Of a DNA stretch of 64,000 nucleotides, positions 1 through 12,200 are shown piece after piece. A program made the position numbers and the translations under genes. The notes beneath the pieces were generated by a model. The model saw nothing but the letters and a program-made list of their open reading frames with translations. It was not told where the DNA came from and made no database searches. Within the stretch, counting starts at the first letter, position 1, and every line of letters starts with the position of its first letter. The DNA comes from Capitella teleta. Its lineage: Eukaryota; Annelida; Polychaeta; Capitellidae. The stretch is from NCBI GenBank assembly GCA_000328365.1, contig KB305005.1:390992-454991 (forward strand), given 5' to 3'.

Positions 1-390
1 ATTTGTATTATGAATGAGTAGATTGAGTACCTAATACTACCTATACCTTTTTTATGTAATTATCTTCATACTTCATAGTTCGTACTAGTATACGAATTCT
101 ATCGAAGTTACTATGCCTCATGCATACCGGTATACCTACGTGTGCATTACTTGCAAATTTGAAAGTAGGGGATGAAGAAAAAGTCGGACAAACCTACACT
201 TTTCCAAAAAAAATTTAATGCAGTGGATGCCAGCAATACTGTTTTTTTAAAGGCACAAACATGTGATAATTAATCTGTGATAGGGAATTTGAGAGACGGT
301 GAGCCACGAAGGGGCGCAGTAGACAGTCTGTGCTGATAAGTGATAACATCCATGTACCGGTATTTGTGAAGGCGGAATGTCGTCACTGAG
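1..390. other. Left-edge spacer, no gene seen
   Basis: AT-rich sequence with no supported coding frame. It contains an ATACCGGTAT palindrome near 127 and a TACCGGTA at about 355, words that recur in the first 3.4 kb. It may hold the 3' UTR of the minus-strand gene ending at 391, but I see no clear poly(A) signal. Confidence 0.5.
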
Positions 391-1095
391 TCAGTCACAC
401 GTGAAGTAATTTCTGCTGACACCCTCCATGGTCATGACCATTGCAACGATAACCACTAGTGCACTGATCGACGTCCGTGTGGATCCATTTGAAATGGTGC
501 CAATCCCTTGTACAGCGTGCGTGTGTCTCCTCTTCAAGAGATCTTCTTCGTGGAGATCCCTAATTCGAGATGTCTCAGTGGTACCGGATCCTGCTTGCAC
601 CGTGGCTGCCCTGGATTTATTCACCGGAGCCCGTCGGGTTGTCCGTGCCGGCGGCGACGTTGTTGAGTGCGGCTGCTCTGGGATGCTTTGTAGGCGTGCG
701 ATGCGCGGACACTGTCGCCGCATCTCACTGCGTACGACGCCGACGCGAGTGGCGATCATGGCCAGGTGGTGGTCCGCCGGGGCGCATGTCGACAGCCGCA
801 TGAACAGGCACTGCAATACCTCCGTGTGCTCTCTGTTGGAGTAATTTATATATATTGACCTGTATACTTGATTTGATTATGCTTATAAGTTGACTCGCCT
901 GCACAGTGCTCGGGTGATGGCCCAATCCGCCCGGTCGCCGTCCGCCGGCCGTGCTCCGTGTGCGTTCCTCCAACGCTGCTCGAACGGCGACAGGCAACCC
1001 TCAATGTGCTCCGTCAGTTGCCCTTGGCACGCGGTCCTCGGCCCCCCTCGGGTCCGCGGCGCGATGCACAGAAACAGAAGCAGCGCTAGCAGCAT
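391..1095 (-). CDS. Probable small secreted or membrane-anchored cysteine protein, two exons
   Basis: I do not recognise this gene. The minus-strand ATG at 1095 opens a strong signal peptide (MLLALLLFLCIAP) followed by a Cys-spaced segment (C23, C34, C65). A second exon from about 832 continues with QCLFMRLSTCAPADHH and RRQC, then a Ser/Thr/Arg-rich stretch, a hydrophobic segment (ISALVVIVAMVM) and a stop at 391. The product would be near 210 residues, with an N-terminal signal and a C-terminal membrane or GPI-type anchor. The exon junction is uncertain: acceptor CCAACAG at 839-833 joins in frame with a GTGCAG donor near 906, giving a 60-75 nt intron, while the GTCAAC donor at 894 would shift frame. 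The region is GC-rich against AT-rich flanks, as expected for coding sequence. Overlapping plus-strand frames lack comparable protein features. Confidence 0.5.
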
Positions 1096-2918
1096 CGCTT
1101 CTTCTGCTGCTGCTGCTGACCAGTGTTCAGTGGCCGCCTTGTCGCTGTGTTTTTTTTGCCTCGAACTGTAAACAGAAAAAGAACAAGCGATAAGCCATTG
1201 TGTTTTGCGAGGATCATAAAAGCGCCTAATTACTCATTGTTAGTACGCCGCCGCGTGATGCGCGCAGCATCTCATTAGAGGTCATTCGGTGCTCTTGTGA
1301 CATTGCACAGGTTTGCGAACGGTTAGTTAGCGGTACTGATCATGGTATCTCGATCCCTGAACGTTGTGTTACTCGGCATGGCCCCCGAGGCAGCAAGGGT
1401 TGCTGCTGCTGTCACGTGCCAGGTGCTGGGTATCAGAATTACAGGTGCCATGCCTCACTGAGCGCCGCGCCTTCCACTATTACCCACTGACCCAGCTATG
1501 ATCCACTCTCGTTCCCACATGAGCCATACAAAAACCATCTACAGATCGGACTGGATATATTCATTTGCTGTTAAACTGAATTTTGAGTTGAGTATATTGG
1601 CGTGCGTGCATCTCCAGATCCTATTTCTACACTACGGCTATAACACCCTACAAAAAATGGAATAGTGGTTGATTTTTATTTACTATAACGGTAGCCTCAT
1701 TATACCGGTAGTCAAACCAGCACGCTTTGCGTCTTTTTTTCATTCTGTTATACCACATAGTAGGCCTATTAGGCTAAAAAGAATAATATATAAATACTAG
1801 TAAGTAGTAACCATTATTACAAGTCCATGTTTAAACGGTGTCACGACTATTACATGTACCTGTATGAAAAACACCATAATGTCCATCGCCTCCAATCCCT
1901 TGAATCCCTTCATGCCCAGCGCAATTCTGCAGTTAGTCCATGTCATGATGTTGCCCAGTGATCAGTAGCTTCTAGCGATTACCCATTACAACGAAATTGA
2001 ACAACGCACCTCTCTTTTCCGAGAACCGCGTCGTCTCGTGGATCGCATGTAGCAGCCCCCGAAACTGCGTCGTCTTTTTCTTTTCTGCGCCAATGATCGT
2101 TTCGCTTCCCCTCCCTTGCATCACTTATCCGTGCTTGATTTGAGTGATGTCCCTTTCCCATCTCTATTTCGTTTTACTCGCATGTTTTCCCGCGCTTTTC
2201 TTTCGCCCCGCCCACTTGTACTCGCGATTGGTCATCTCGCCCGACGTTTCTGTTTTGATTGACAGACAGCTCTGCAAGTGCTCTGGTTGTTCGCATTCAC
2301 CGAATGCTGCGTTTCATGACACGTGGCGGTGCATTGTGAATTTTGTTCACGAGTTAATGCGTTGTTTCTTTGTAAGCTTGGAATGCTATTGTTATGCTAT
2401 TATAATTTAAGATGCATGCATAGTGCCCTGGAATTTGTTTGTACTTGTATTATACTAGCGGAAAAATCGCGGGCAAGATCGCTCAGAATTCGGTTTTTAT
2501 CATTTGGTAATCATTCTCGAGCGATCCATTCATCAATCGTAGCATGTCACGTGACATCATCGCCCACATTCCCGTATCCCGTTTCCCTTTCCTGCGTTCC
2601 ATATTCTTCAAGTGTCGCGAGGAGAAATATCCTGAGCCCAAGCGGAACGCTCTCGTAACCCTCAAGGCGATTTCCCACCGCCTTCCCCCAATCTCCCAAC
2701 CCCGACCTGTTTGTTCTCTTCAAACAAACTTTCCCGTGAGAAAGTGAGATCGATTTCAAAACGTTCATTTTCCCGCGGTCCGTTGTAATTGTGTTTCGTA
2801 TTCTTACGTAATATTGTAATTAAGGGGAAACGAGGGCGTGGCTTCGGCGTTATGGCTCCCGACGGGCCTCTTGCCACCGAACAGTCGATGAGTTTTTTCT
2901 CCGATCCAATTTCTCGCC

Positions 2919-2950
<32 letters not shown>

Positions 2951-3819
2951 CTCTCTGAATCGTCTTCCGTTGTCCTTGTGGTTCTACTGATTCGCATTCG
3001 TCGCACGTCTCGCCCGCTGCACTTGATTTCATGCATTTCATGCACTTGAGCACTTGGAAATTTTGAATGGTACCCGAAAATATAAGATTTGTTTGATTAC
3101 AAATGAGTATTCATGATTTAATGAATAAATTGTTTATTATTTTCACCCGCCGTATTTCCGCCCCCACCCTGCCTTTCCACTCTTTCCAGGCCGTCGGCAT
3201 TTAAGTTGAGTGTTGACATCAAGTCGATAACTTGCGTTTCTCAGGCTCTCAGCTATCTCGTTATTCCGTGATGAGACATCTCTCTGTTCTAATCATGTCG
3301 CTCGAGTCGAGCTGCTCTGGCCTAAAGAGAAATTTTTAAGATAACTACCGGTATGCAAATATTGCACGTATCCCGGGTATTTGAAGAGGAGATCATTCCA
3401 CTCTTTCGCTCGTTTCAAAATTCCACGTCCTGCTCTGTCTTGAGAGAAATTAGGTCAAATTTCACGCCTTAACCTTAAAGACTTAAATGAGTCAAATCGA
3501 TCAGCTCTGTTCCATTTTAATTTAAAGCTGCTTTCAGTTCTTCTTTGAGCCAAGATATTTAATCTGCTAACAACTTAACTTTGGCTCTTTAGCAGCCATA
3601 CTTATTAGGTCTGCTGTTAATCTTTGAATTTATAATTTACATGCATTTACCAATACATCATTTAACATGTATAAAGAAATTTATACAGATCAGTCAAATT
3701 TTTCAATGTGTTGTTTTTAACTTACAAGGACTATATTTTCAATACTTATTCTGATCAATTATATATATTTTATATAATATATACACATATATATATATAC
3801 TTATTTTGCTTCTTGATAG
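1096..3819. other. Spacer upstream of the CECR2-like gene
   Basis: No convincing exon was found. The part near 1100-1450 is GC-rich and may include the promoter of the minus-strand gene. The part at 2150-3050 is GC-richer than its surroundings, has an inverted CCAAT box (GATTGG near 2226) and could contain the promoter or first exon of the CECR2-like gene. A run of about 29 T lies at 2922-2950. The rest is AT-rich, including a TA-rich stretch at 3755-3800 just before the first recognised CECR2 exon. Open frames at 2144-2410 and 2789-3049 look random. Confidence 0.5.
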
Positions 3820-6800
3820 GAAAAGGACCGAAGCAGAAGGCTTGGAGAAATACAGAAAATGATTCCTCCCATTCTTCCACCAAAACTTGACATAGAGAAA
3901 TTAGCTGACAGCAAAGAGGTAAGCTGGTCTCAGGTGTGGTCAAGCTCTCTGCTCATGCGGTCATTTCAGGGTCGTGCAATGGCGCTAGCCATGATGTCAG
4001 AGGACAGTCAAGACAGCCTGGATCCTGAAGAGAGACGACAATTGTTGAAGATCCAACAGAAAGAGATCGAAGAGAAAGAACGAGAGGAGAGAGTCAGAGC
4101 CAAAGCAGGTGCGTTATTAGGTGGAAGCAGGTCAGGCAGCAAAATTGAGTTCCTTCATTCATTTGCAGAGCGAGCGTTCAGGGCTCAATTGCGCAAGAAG
4201 CGAATTGAACAATCTGGAGAGAGTGACTCATCGTCCATAGCCCCAACAGAGGAACCACCCAGGAAGAAGAAGACTTCTTCCGCTTCCGCTTCTGCTGATC
4301 TCGATGAAGACGTTATTTCCAGCTTGTACAAAGGTTAGTTTGATTCAGAAAATGTCAAGGATAACATATATATATATTTTTATTTTTTTTATTTTTTTTT
4401 TTTTTTTCAGTTATGGAATGTGTGAAGAACCACAAGGAAGCCTGGTCATTCCAGGATCCAGTTGAAGAGGAGATGGCTCCTGGGTACTACGAGGTCATTG
4501 ACGAACCCATGTGTCTGGGCATGATGGAAGAGAAGCTGAATAACTTTGAATACCATCGAGTTCAGGAGTTTGTCAATGACTTCATGCTCATTGTGAACAA
4601 CTGTAGGGATTTCAATGGCAAGGATAATGGTCAGTCAGATTGGATTGTTGTCTGGAGTGTGCATTGAATTTTATGCTTGATTCAGAGTACACAGAAGCTG
4701 TGATGAAACTGCATAAGTGTTTCAAGCGTGCATTCCACAAACATGTTCCCAAAGACCATAATAGCGATGACGATGATTTCATGTCGGGAAAATTAGGGAA
4801 AAGACGTAAGGGCAAAGGACGCGACATGTACAATTTGGATGCTATTGTGAGTATCTCTGATTGATGTTGATTCTAGAATTTACCTCCTTCATCTTTTTGG
4901 TTCTTCAGGCATCAAGCGGAGAAAGTGAAGATGAGGAAGGTCAAAAGGTCAAGAAGCGCAAGAGGAATTCAGACTCTGAATCTCTGCTCACGGACACTGA
5001 GAGCATTGCCAGCAGCAAATCCGGATCCAAGGGCAAAAAGAGCAAAGCAGGGACGGACTCTGACAGCACAGTGCCAGCCAAGGCAGGCAGGAAGGGAGGT
5101 CTCGCCAAAGCCCCCGCCCCAGAACGACTGCACACTGGCCCTGCTCAAATCACACGTGTCCTCAACCCAGCGTGTTTGCCTCCTGGGCAGCAACCGCCCC
5201 AGGGCCCTGGAATGTTCCCTATGAATCCCCGGATGCCTCAGCCTCAAGGCATGGGCCCTAATGGTGGAGGCTGGGGCCATGACCCCATGCGACCTCAGAT
5301 GTACCCTCAGGGGCCCTACAACCCCAACATGCAGGGTCAGATGAGACCTGGTATGGGCACCATGCCTCCGAATTCTGCTGGCATGATGCCCCCAGCACAA
5401 CAGCACATGCATCCATCTCACCCAGGCTACAGACCACATCAGCACTTTGGACCTAACATGGGACAGAGGTTCCCTCGGCCCAGTGATCCAAACTTCAATG
5501 GGCCACGGCTGCCCATGGGCCAATGGGGAGAGCAGGGCATGGGGCCACCCCGACCTCTTGGCCCCACAGACGCCACCCCGCCCATACCTGAGAAACCCTC
5601 TGCTGACTCTGGATACCAGAGTTCCTCCACTTCCAGTGTGCAGTCTGACTCTTCTGTGTGCACCAGTGTGAACTCCATGCCCCCTCCTAGTGCTCCTGTC
5701 ATGTCCAGCAGGCAACCTGACCAGTATGGACGCATGCCACGCCCTCCAATGCACCAAGCGTCCCCCTTTAACCAAGGCATGATGATGCCCACACAGGGTG
5801 GCATGATGCCTCCGTTCTCACAGAGACCGCCCATGATGCGCTTCCAAGGCCCCTTCCCTGAACAGCCCCCCAACATGGGCTCCCCTTTTAACCAGAACTT
5901 TCCCCCCAATAGTGGCTTCCCTCCCAACAGCTCTGCTCCAGGAGACCCTACGGAAAACAACCCTTCGTCATCAGATGTTCAATCAGAAGAGAAAGAATCA
6001 GTTTCTAGTGATGAGGGAGAAGAGGAGATTGAAGGAGGAGGAAAGAAAAAGAGCAAGAAAGGCCAGAAGAAAGGCAAAGGAAAAGCTGCAGACAAGAAGA
6101 AGAAGAAGAAGAAAGGAGGCAAGACTGAGGAGAAGGAAGAAGAAATGCCTCCCGTCACAGAGCCGCCTCCTCCAGAGGTGCCTCCTCAGAACAACCCAGA
6201 ACCTTTCTCCCAACCGAGTCCCAACATGCCTTCTCACATGCCTCCACAAGGCATGGGAGCTCCTTACCCTGGAATGCCCGGCGGGCACAGTCAGCAGCGC
6301 ATGGGCTTCCCTGGACACACAGGGCCAATGATGCATGGCCCACGGGGTATGCATCCAGGTATGCACGGTGACCCAAGGCAACAGCAGCCACATTTTGGCA
6401 TGGATGACAAAATGCAAGGCAACATGCGTCCCTGGGGTCCCATGGGTGCTGGCCCGGGCAGTCAGCCACTTGGGCCGTACGGACCAGGAGGGCCCCCTCC
6501 CCCCATGCCGCAGCAGCAGCAGCCGCAGGGTATCCCACCCCCTCCTGATATGCCTCTGGATTCTGAGCCATCAGATGAGTCAGAGGAAGAGGCGCCCACC
6601 AAGGGAAAGCGCAAGAAAAAGCCAGCGAAAAAGGCAAAGGAACCAAAGGCTAAGAAGGGAAAGAAAGGCAAGGCTGAGCAAGAGCCCATGCCCCCTACGC
6701 TTCTCCCTCCCAATCCTGCGTTTGACATGAGCAATCCCAGTGCAGCCCCTCCTGGATGGCCTTCTGGCCCCACCTCAATGCCTCCCAGTTCTTCTGGGTC

Positions 6801-9800
6801 TGGCTCTTTGAATCAACCTCCCAGTTCAACCCCCAGCTGGTCTTCTAGGGAAATGCCGCATCCTCAGCCGGCAAACCCAATGACGATGACCACTGGAGGC
6901 CCAAGGCCGCCAATGGGAGGTCCACAGGGCATGTTCCAGCCACCTGGCAGCTTCTATCCTCCTAACATGGAGCAACAACAGGGCATGCACCCTCCTTCTT
7001 TTGGGCCTCCGTATGGTGGCCCCATGAGGCCACAGGGAATGTGCAGCCCGATGCCTAGGCCCCCTCACCCCATGGATCAAGCGCAGGGCGGGCCCCGTCA
7101 TCCTATAGATCAAGCGCAGGGCGGGCCCCCTCACCCTATAGATCAAGCGCAGGGCGGGCCCCCTCGCCCCATGGATCAAGCGCAGGGCGGGGCCCCTCGC
7201 CCCATGGATCAAGTCCAGGGCGGGCCCCCTCACCATATGGATCAAGCGCAGGGCGGGCCCCCTCGCCCCATGGATCAAGCGCAGGGCGGGCCCCCTCGCC
7301 CCATGGATCAAGCGCAGGGCGGGCCCCCTCACCCCATGGATCAAGCGCAGGGCGGGCCCCCTCACCCTATGGATCAAGCGCAGGGCGGGCCCTCTCGCCT
7401 CATGGATCAAGCGCAGGGCGGGCCCCCTCGCCCTATGGATCAAGCGCAGGGCGGGCCCTCTCGCCCCATGGATCAAGCGCAGGGCAGGCCAGAAGGCAGC
7501 AGCAGCAGCAGCAATGGAGATCAGGGTAAAGCTACAGATAGCACAACAGAACCAAAGCCAAGTGAAATTAGCAGTAAGCAACCCAAGGCAGATGAAGCTA
7601 AGGGAGAGGAAGCTTCCAAGGAGACTCCAGACCAGGGAAGCACCCCTGCATCATCCGTCAGCATGCCTCAACTGTCTGAAATGCCGCCACAAGGTGTCAA
7701 TGCTCCGATGTCTGCCGATATGGGGCCTCCTCCCCATCTAGGTCCCCCTGTGTCAATTGGCATGAACCCTCAGCAGCCATCAGGTGGAGGAGGACCTCCT
7801 CTCATGGATGGGCCAAACCCCCCTCCTTTCAGTGCACCACAGCCAATGGATCCTCCTCCTCCGCAGCAGCAGCAGCCGCATGGGATGTTCCCCCAGCAAC
7901 AGCCACAGCAGCAGCCAGGGTCTTCCATGGGACCTCCCTACAACCAGCCTCCTTACAATCAGCCATCCATGGGTCCCAGGGCCATGTATCCTCAGTCCAT
8001 GGCTCCTATGAACCACCCTCAGGGTCACCCATTCATGTCTGATCAACGCATGCAGCAGCAGCAGCAGCAGTCCAGAATGCCTCCTGGCTGGGGTGGTCTT
8101 GTGCCGCCTGCGAACTTTGACCCCATGGTGCGCCCTGGCATGGACCCCAGGCCCCACTCGATGCAGAGCCCACCTCTGAGCGCCACTCCACACTCAATGA
8201 CCTCAGTCAGTGAGAAAGGCTCTGAGCCAGAACTTTCAGATGATGGAATGACGAAGAAGGGAAAGAAGGGCAAAAAGGCCCCAGCTAAAAGAGCGCCCAA
8301 GAAGCCAGCCAAGGGTAAGAAGAAGGGAGCTGAGCCTCCTTCTTCTGCTGATGAGGAGAGTCGCTCATCCAGCATGACATCCCCAATGCCCATCATGGAA
8401 AGCAATTTCCCTCCCCCTCAAGGCATTGATCAAGCAGCACGGGGCCAGCAAGAGGCATACGGTGGACCACGTATGGGCTACAACAACCACTGGCAAGGCA
8501 ACCCTCGAATGATGCAGCCTGGCTTCCCTCCACAAGTTAATAGTGGTGGGCAACCGATGGCGGCCCAGTACGGCAACATGCAGCAGAGGCAGCCCTATCC
8601 AGTCATGCCACATGGACCTGGCAGGCCTCCCAATGGCATGGATGGGGGTTGGGGAGCACAGCAGGGCCCCCCACCTCCTGAAAACCGTCCATACCCCAAT
8701 CCAGCACAAGGACCCATGCCGCAGGATATGTCACAGTTTGGCCCGAACCCTCCTCCTAGTCAACCGTTCCGAGGTCAGCCCGGCATGTATGGCCAGGACC
8801 CCTCACTTGGGCCTCCTAATTTCATGCAGCATGGAGGGCAACCTGGATTCCGGCCTCAGGGCATGTATGGTCCCGGCACGAGCGATGGAGAAGTATCGGA
8901 CGATGGAGCAAAGCCTAAAAAAGGCAAGAAAAAGAAGGAGGCCAAGCCTAAAAAGACCCCTAAGAAACCAGCTAAAGGCAGAGGAAAAGCAAAGAAGAAC
9001 CAAGGCTCAGATTCTGACTTTGACGAGCAGAGCATGATGGACCCCAGCGCCAACCCAGCTTTCCATCCACCAGAAGGTAACTTTGGAGGAGACCCTGGAG
9101 GCTTTGAGCAACAGGGCCCACCTCACGGAGCTTCCTACATGGGGCAGGGAATGAGACCAACAATGGGTAATCCACATGGGCCTGGCATGCCGGAGATGAT
9201 GCAGAACCGCTTCCAGGGCCCACAGCAACAGCAATTCATGCCCAACAACCCTGGTGCTAATCCATACAGTGGTTCTCATCCATACATGATGCCTGGCCAA
9301 ATGCAGCCTCGTGGCTACTCACAATCCAACAACATGCCCCCATCATTCCCCAACGCCAGCAAAGGCATGCGTCCCATGCCTCCGTATCAGCAGCAGCAGC
9401 CACCACCTCAAGAGCCCTCACATCCCAACGCTGGACCTCCCATTGCACAACCTCGTATTGGTCCTCCACCCAACCGACTACCTGGCCCTGGAGGCTGTGG
9501 ACCCATTAGCTCCCCTGTCTCCGTGCAGTCCCCTGCCCCTCAGTCAACGGGCAGCATCCCTCACTCCCCAAGCACCTCATCTACTGCCTCATCATCGCAA
9601 GACACACCGCATCGGGACAAGCGGAAAGCAGAGGAAAGCAACATGCTTGCCAGGATCCTAAAACCTCATGGGACATTTGATGACGAGAGCAAACCTTCAT
9701 CTGTTGAAAGGCCAAAGGAAGAGCCAGAGAAAGATATCCCTTCTTCGGTGCCTCTTGCTAAAGCTGACAGTAAGCCATCTGGTGGCATCAGCAGCCAAGC

Positions 9801-10862
9801 TGACAGTGACAGCAGAGAAGCTCCCGCACCCAGCAGCATAAGTTCAGAGCCGTACGACAGTGCAAGCAATTGCAGCAGTTCAGTGACTCCTCTGCCGCCC
9901 TCTGTTCAGCCTCCCAGTGTAGAAGCCCCGGCTTCAGTCAGCGTCAGCTACCCTCAGTCGCCTCAAGTCTTCATGGATCTTGACAGCCGTTGTCAGCGTG
10001 TGGAGAGCTTTGATGCTGCTCCTCCGAGTGCAGTTGAGAAGCCACAGCTGACCAGCTTAGATGCCCCTGCCTCACCAAAGGTTCTGCTTGATTTAGACAG
10101 CCAAGCGAAGGCCAGCAACATAAGCAATGGCATGATGATGATGCGACCAAGCAGTCCTAAGCAGTTCCTTGATATGGATGCACAGAACAGAGCTAAGAAG
10201 AGGGCGCGTGTTGGCAAAGGAGGCAATCGCATGCCTGACCCAATGATGCAACAGAGCATGTACATGGCCCAGCAACAACAGCAGCAGCAACAGCAGCAGC
10301 AGCCGGGCATGGCTCCACAAGGAGGAAGACAGCCTGGCCAACACCCTGTCATGATGATGCAGGGCATGATGGAGCGCTTTGGTGGGGATGGACCTCCCAT
10401 GATGCCTGGCCCAGGAGGCATGCACCCCCATGGCCAGTACCCTAACCAAGGAGCTTATGGGCACAACATGCCCCAGCAGTACCCTCACCCCATGCAACAG
10501 GTGAGACCCCTCAGTCTCCCCTCCTTTCTTCTCTCACTCCTCCCATTCCAGAGTTCCTATCGCTATGGCCCCGAATCTGCAGAATTTCCCGGGTATCCCC
10601 AACAGAGCCCTATGGGCCATCGTGGACCTCCTATGGAATCAAACCAGGTATGAGTCCTTGTATGACCAACCTCACTATTCACTGACCGAGTGTAAAGCCA
10701 CAATTACCTTGTTTGACTGTTAACGTCATCACTTCCTTTTTCTCTCTTCAGATGTACAGTGGTATGGGAGGAGGCGGTCAGCAGATGCCTCCCCCCGGCC
10801 AATACCCCCCCGGTTCACACTACGGGGGCACCCCTAACCCTTACCCTTCCAACCAGTGGTAG
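3820..10862 (+). CDS. CECR2: CECR2-like bromodomain chromatin protein, N-terminus not seen
   Basis: CECR2 is a bromodomain subunit of ISWI-type (CERF) nucleosome remodelling complexes in the nucleus. Exons as read: 3820-3918, 3970-4108, 4169-4333, 4411-4629, 4686-4846, 4909-10500, 10552-10647 and 10752-10862, giving 2193 visible residues ending in PSNQW. An acidic/basic helix (residues 40-120) precedes a bromodomain at about 134-250 with the ZA-loop PGYYEVIDEPM and the acetyl-lysine Asn in NNCRDFNG. Then comes a roughly 1900-residue disordered Pro/Met/Gly/Gln tail with five acidic plus Lys-rich blocks, a 13-copy 11-residue repeat, and three SPxxFLDLD-like motifs matching the single SPKEFLDLD of vertebrate CECR2. 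Human CECR2 is about 1480 residues and has some 400 residues before this point. Those exons are not found here; they may lie off the left edge or be absent. The first exon follows a splice acceptor (TTGATAG), so 3820 is an exon start and not the gene start. ATG 3859 is only the first Met in view. Confidence 0.85.
7060..7489 (+). repeat. 33-bp coding tandem repeat, 13 copies
   Basis: Thirteen consecutive units of 33 bp encode the 11-residue unit PP(R/H)PMDQAQGG inside the CECR2-like tail (about residues 979-1121). Units differ mainly at R/H, M/I and P/A/S positions, and most silent positions are identical, so expansion is recent. Because the unit is a multiple of three and G/C-rich, the opposite strand is also open across the array, which is a by-product. 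Confidence 0.97.
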
Positions 10863-12200
10863 CACGGAGGCGTGTTATCGTAGCTGTGTGTGTCTTGTGC
10901 GTGTCTTGTGTGCAAACTGAGCTCTTTGCTGGGGAAAAAAGAGCGACGAATTCACCCCTCTCCTTCAATCTCCTAGTGGCGACTCTTTTTTTTTTTTTTC
11001 TTCTGATCTCAAAATATTTCTCCACCTTCAACAGGTAAACAATCCTGAATAAGACTCATAATTAATTATAGGCTGGTTTTGGGGAATTTTTTTTTTTTTT
11101 TTTTTTTTTTTCTATTTGTATTTATAACACAATCAAGCATCTCATGTCATCTTCTCCTTCAGAAGGTTTTTTTTTCTCTCTCTCCCTCTCTTTGCTCTCT
11201 CCTTAGTAGAATTATTTTGAAAGGCAGCATAACGGTGGTTCTCTCTTCTGTATTCTCCTGCTAGATTTGTTCCTGTTCCTACTCATTGTGCATTTAATAT
11301 TATATTTTAGAGAATTCGATGAAAACAAAAATTCTCTTGACAAAAAAAAATAATGTTGTGTTCAAAAAGAAATTTCTCACTGACTTTATTATCTCTGTAA
11401 AACCACCAAAGCTACAACTGATGTAATAATATTCTGTACATATTGTGCATACATCTATTTCATGGTGGATTTTCTGTCATTTGTAAATAACCCATCCAAT
11501 ATACGTTTTTTGGGGATATATAATTTTTTTTTAATCCTTGCTAATTTGCTATGTTAAAAAAACAAACTAATATTGAGCAGCTGATTCCAAGTGTTTCCAT
11601 GGTGTATTTGTTATGTAATCTGTTGACAGTGTGTGGTAATTAATCATTAGGGGATTAGGGGGGGGTTTTGTTTCCTCTGTTTCATTTTATTATATTTTAC
11701 TTGAACCTGTGTGTGTGTGTGTGTCGGGTGCAGCATTCACCTATAAATCAAACCCTGAATCATCAATTAGTCCACCTCTGTGTTAATCATGTCCTAGGCT
11801 GGTCGTACTGACTAATTCATCGAGCGCTAATTGTCTGTCGTTGGTGTAACGCCAAGCTAATACAAAACAAAGACTTGCCAAAATGGTTTCCTTTATTAAT
11901 TTTCTCTTAGGATACATGTACAGTGAGAGTGAAAGTTTTTTCTTTTAATCTGAATATCTTTTTATCTCTCTTAGGTATGCAAGGTTTTTTTATCTTTTTT
12001 TTTTTTCACAAATTCATTTTGTATCACTATGTCCTCCCTTGTTGTGTTTTGATTCCTTCTTCCCCCTCCCCTCCCTCGTTTGATTATTTTTAATTCCTCT
12101 ATTTTCTCTTGAATGTGTAATACCTACCTTGTTACTTGTATATTTGTAGTACTATAGAAGAGTTATGTACGTATTTTTAAATAAAACCTACAACAAATCA
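10863..12200 (+). other. 3' UTR of the CECR2-like gene
   Basis: After the stop at 10860-10862 there is about 1.3 kb of T-rich non-coding sequence with T runs (11089-11111), a short GT repeat near 11710 and an AATAAA signal at 12180-12185. The transcript probably ends near 12,200, some 500 bp short of the POLR1F stop on the other strand. Confidence 0.7.
12180..12185 (+). terminator. Poly(A) signal AATAAA of the CECR2-like gene
   Basis: Canonical hexamer about 1.3 kb after the stop codon, followed by a TG/T-rich stretch (GGTGGTGTCTTTC) of the kind found at cleavage sites. Confidence 0.6.

Noticed and set aside
428-844. Plus-strand open frames over the left-edge gene
   Set aside because: They have no signal peptide, domain or splice logic; the minus strand gives a coherent secreted protein.
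2144-3049. Open frames upstream of the CECR2-like gene, considered as its missing N-terminal exons
   Set aside because: None resembles the N-terminal region of CECR2, and one runs through a long T tract.
6826-7581. A 251-codon minus-strand open frame with ARGPALRLIH repeats
   Set aside because: It is the reverse side of the 33-bp coding repeat in the CECR2-like exon. A repeat unit divisible by three keeps several frames open; codons and conservation support the plus strand.
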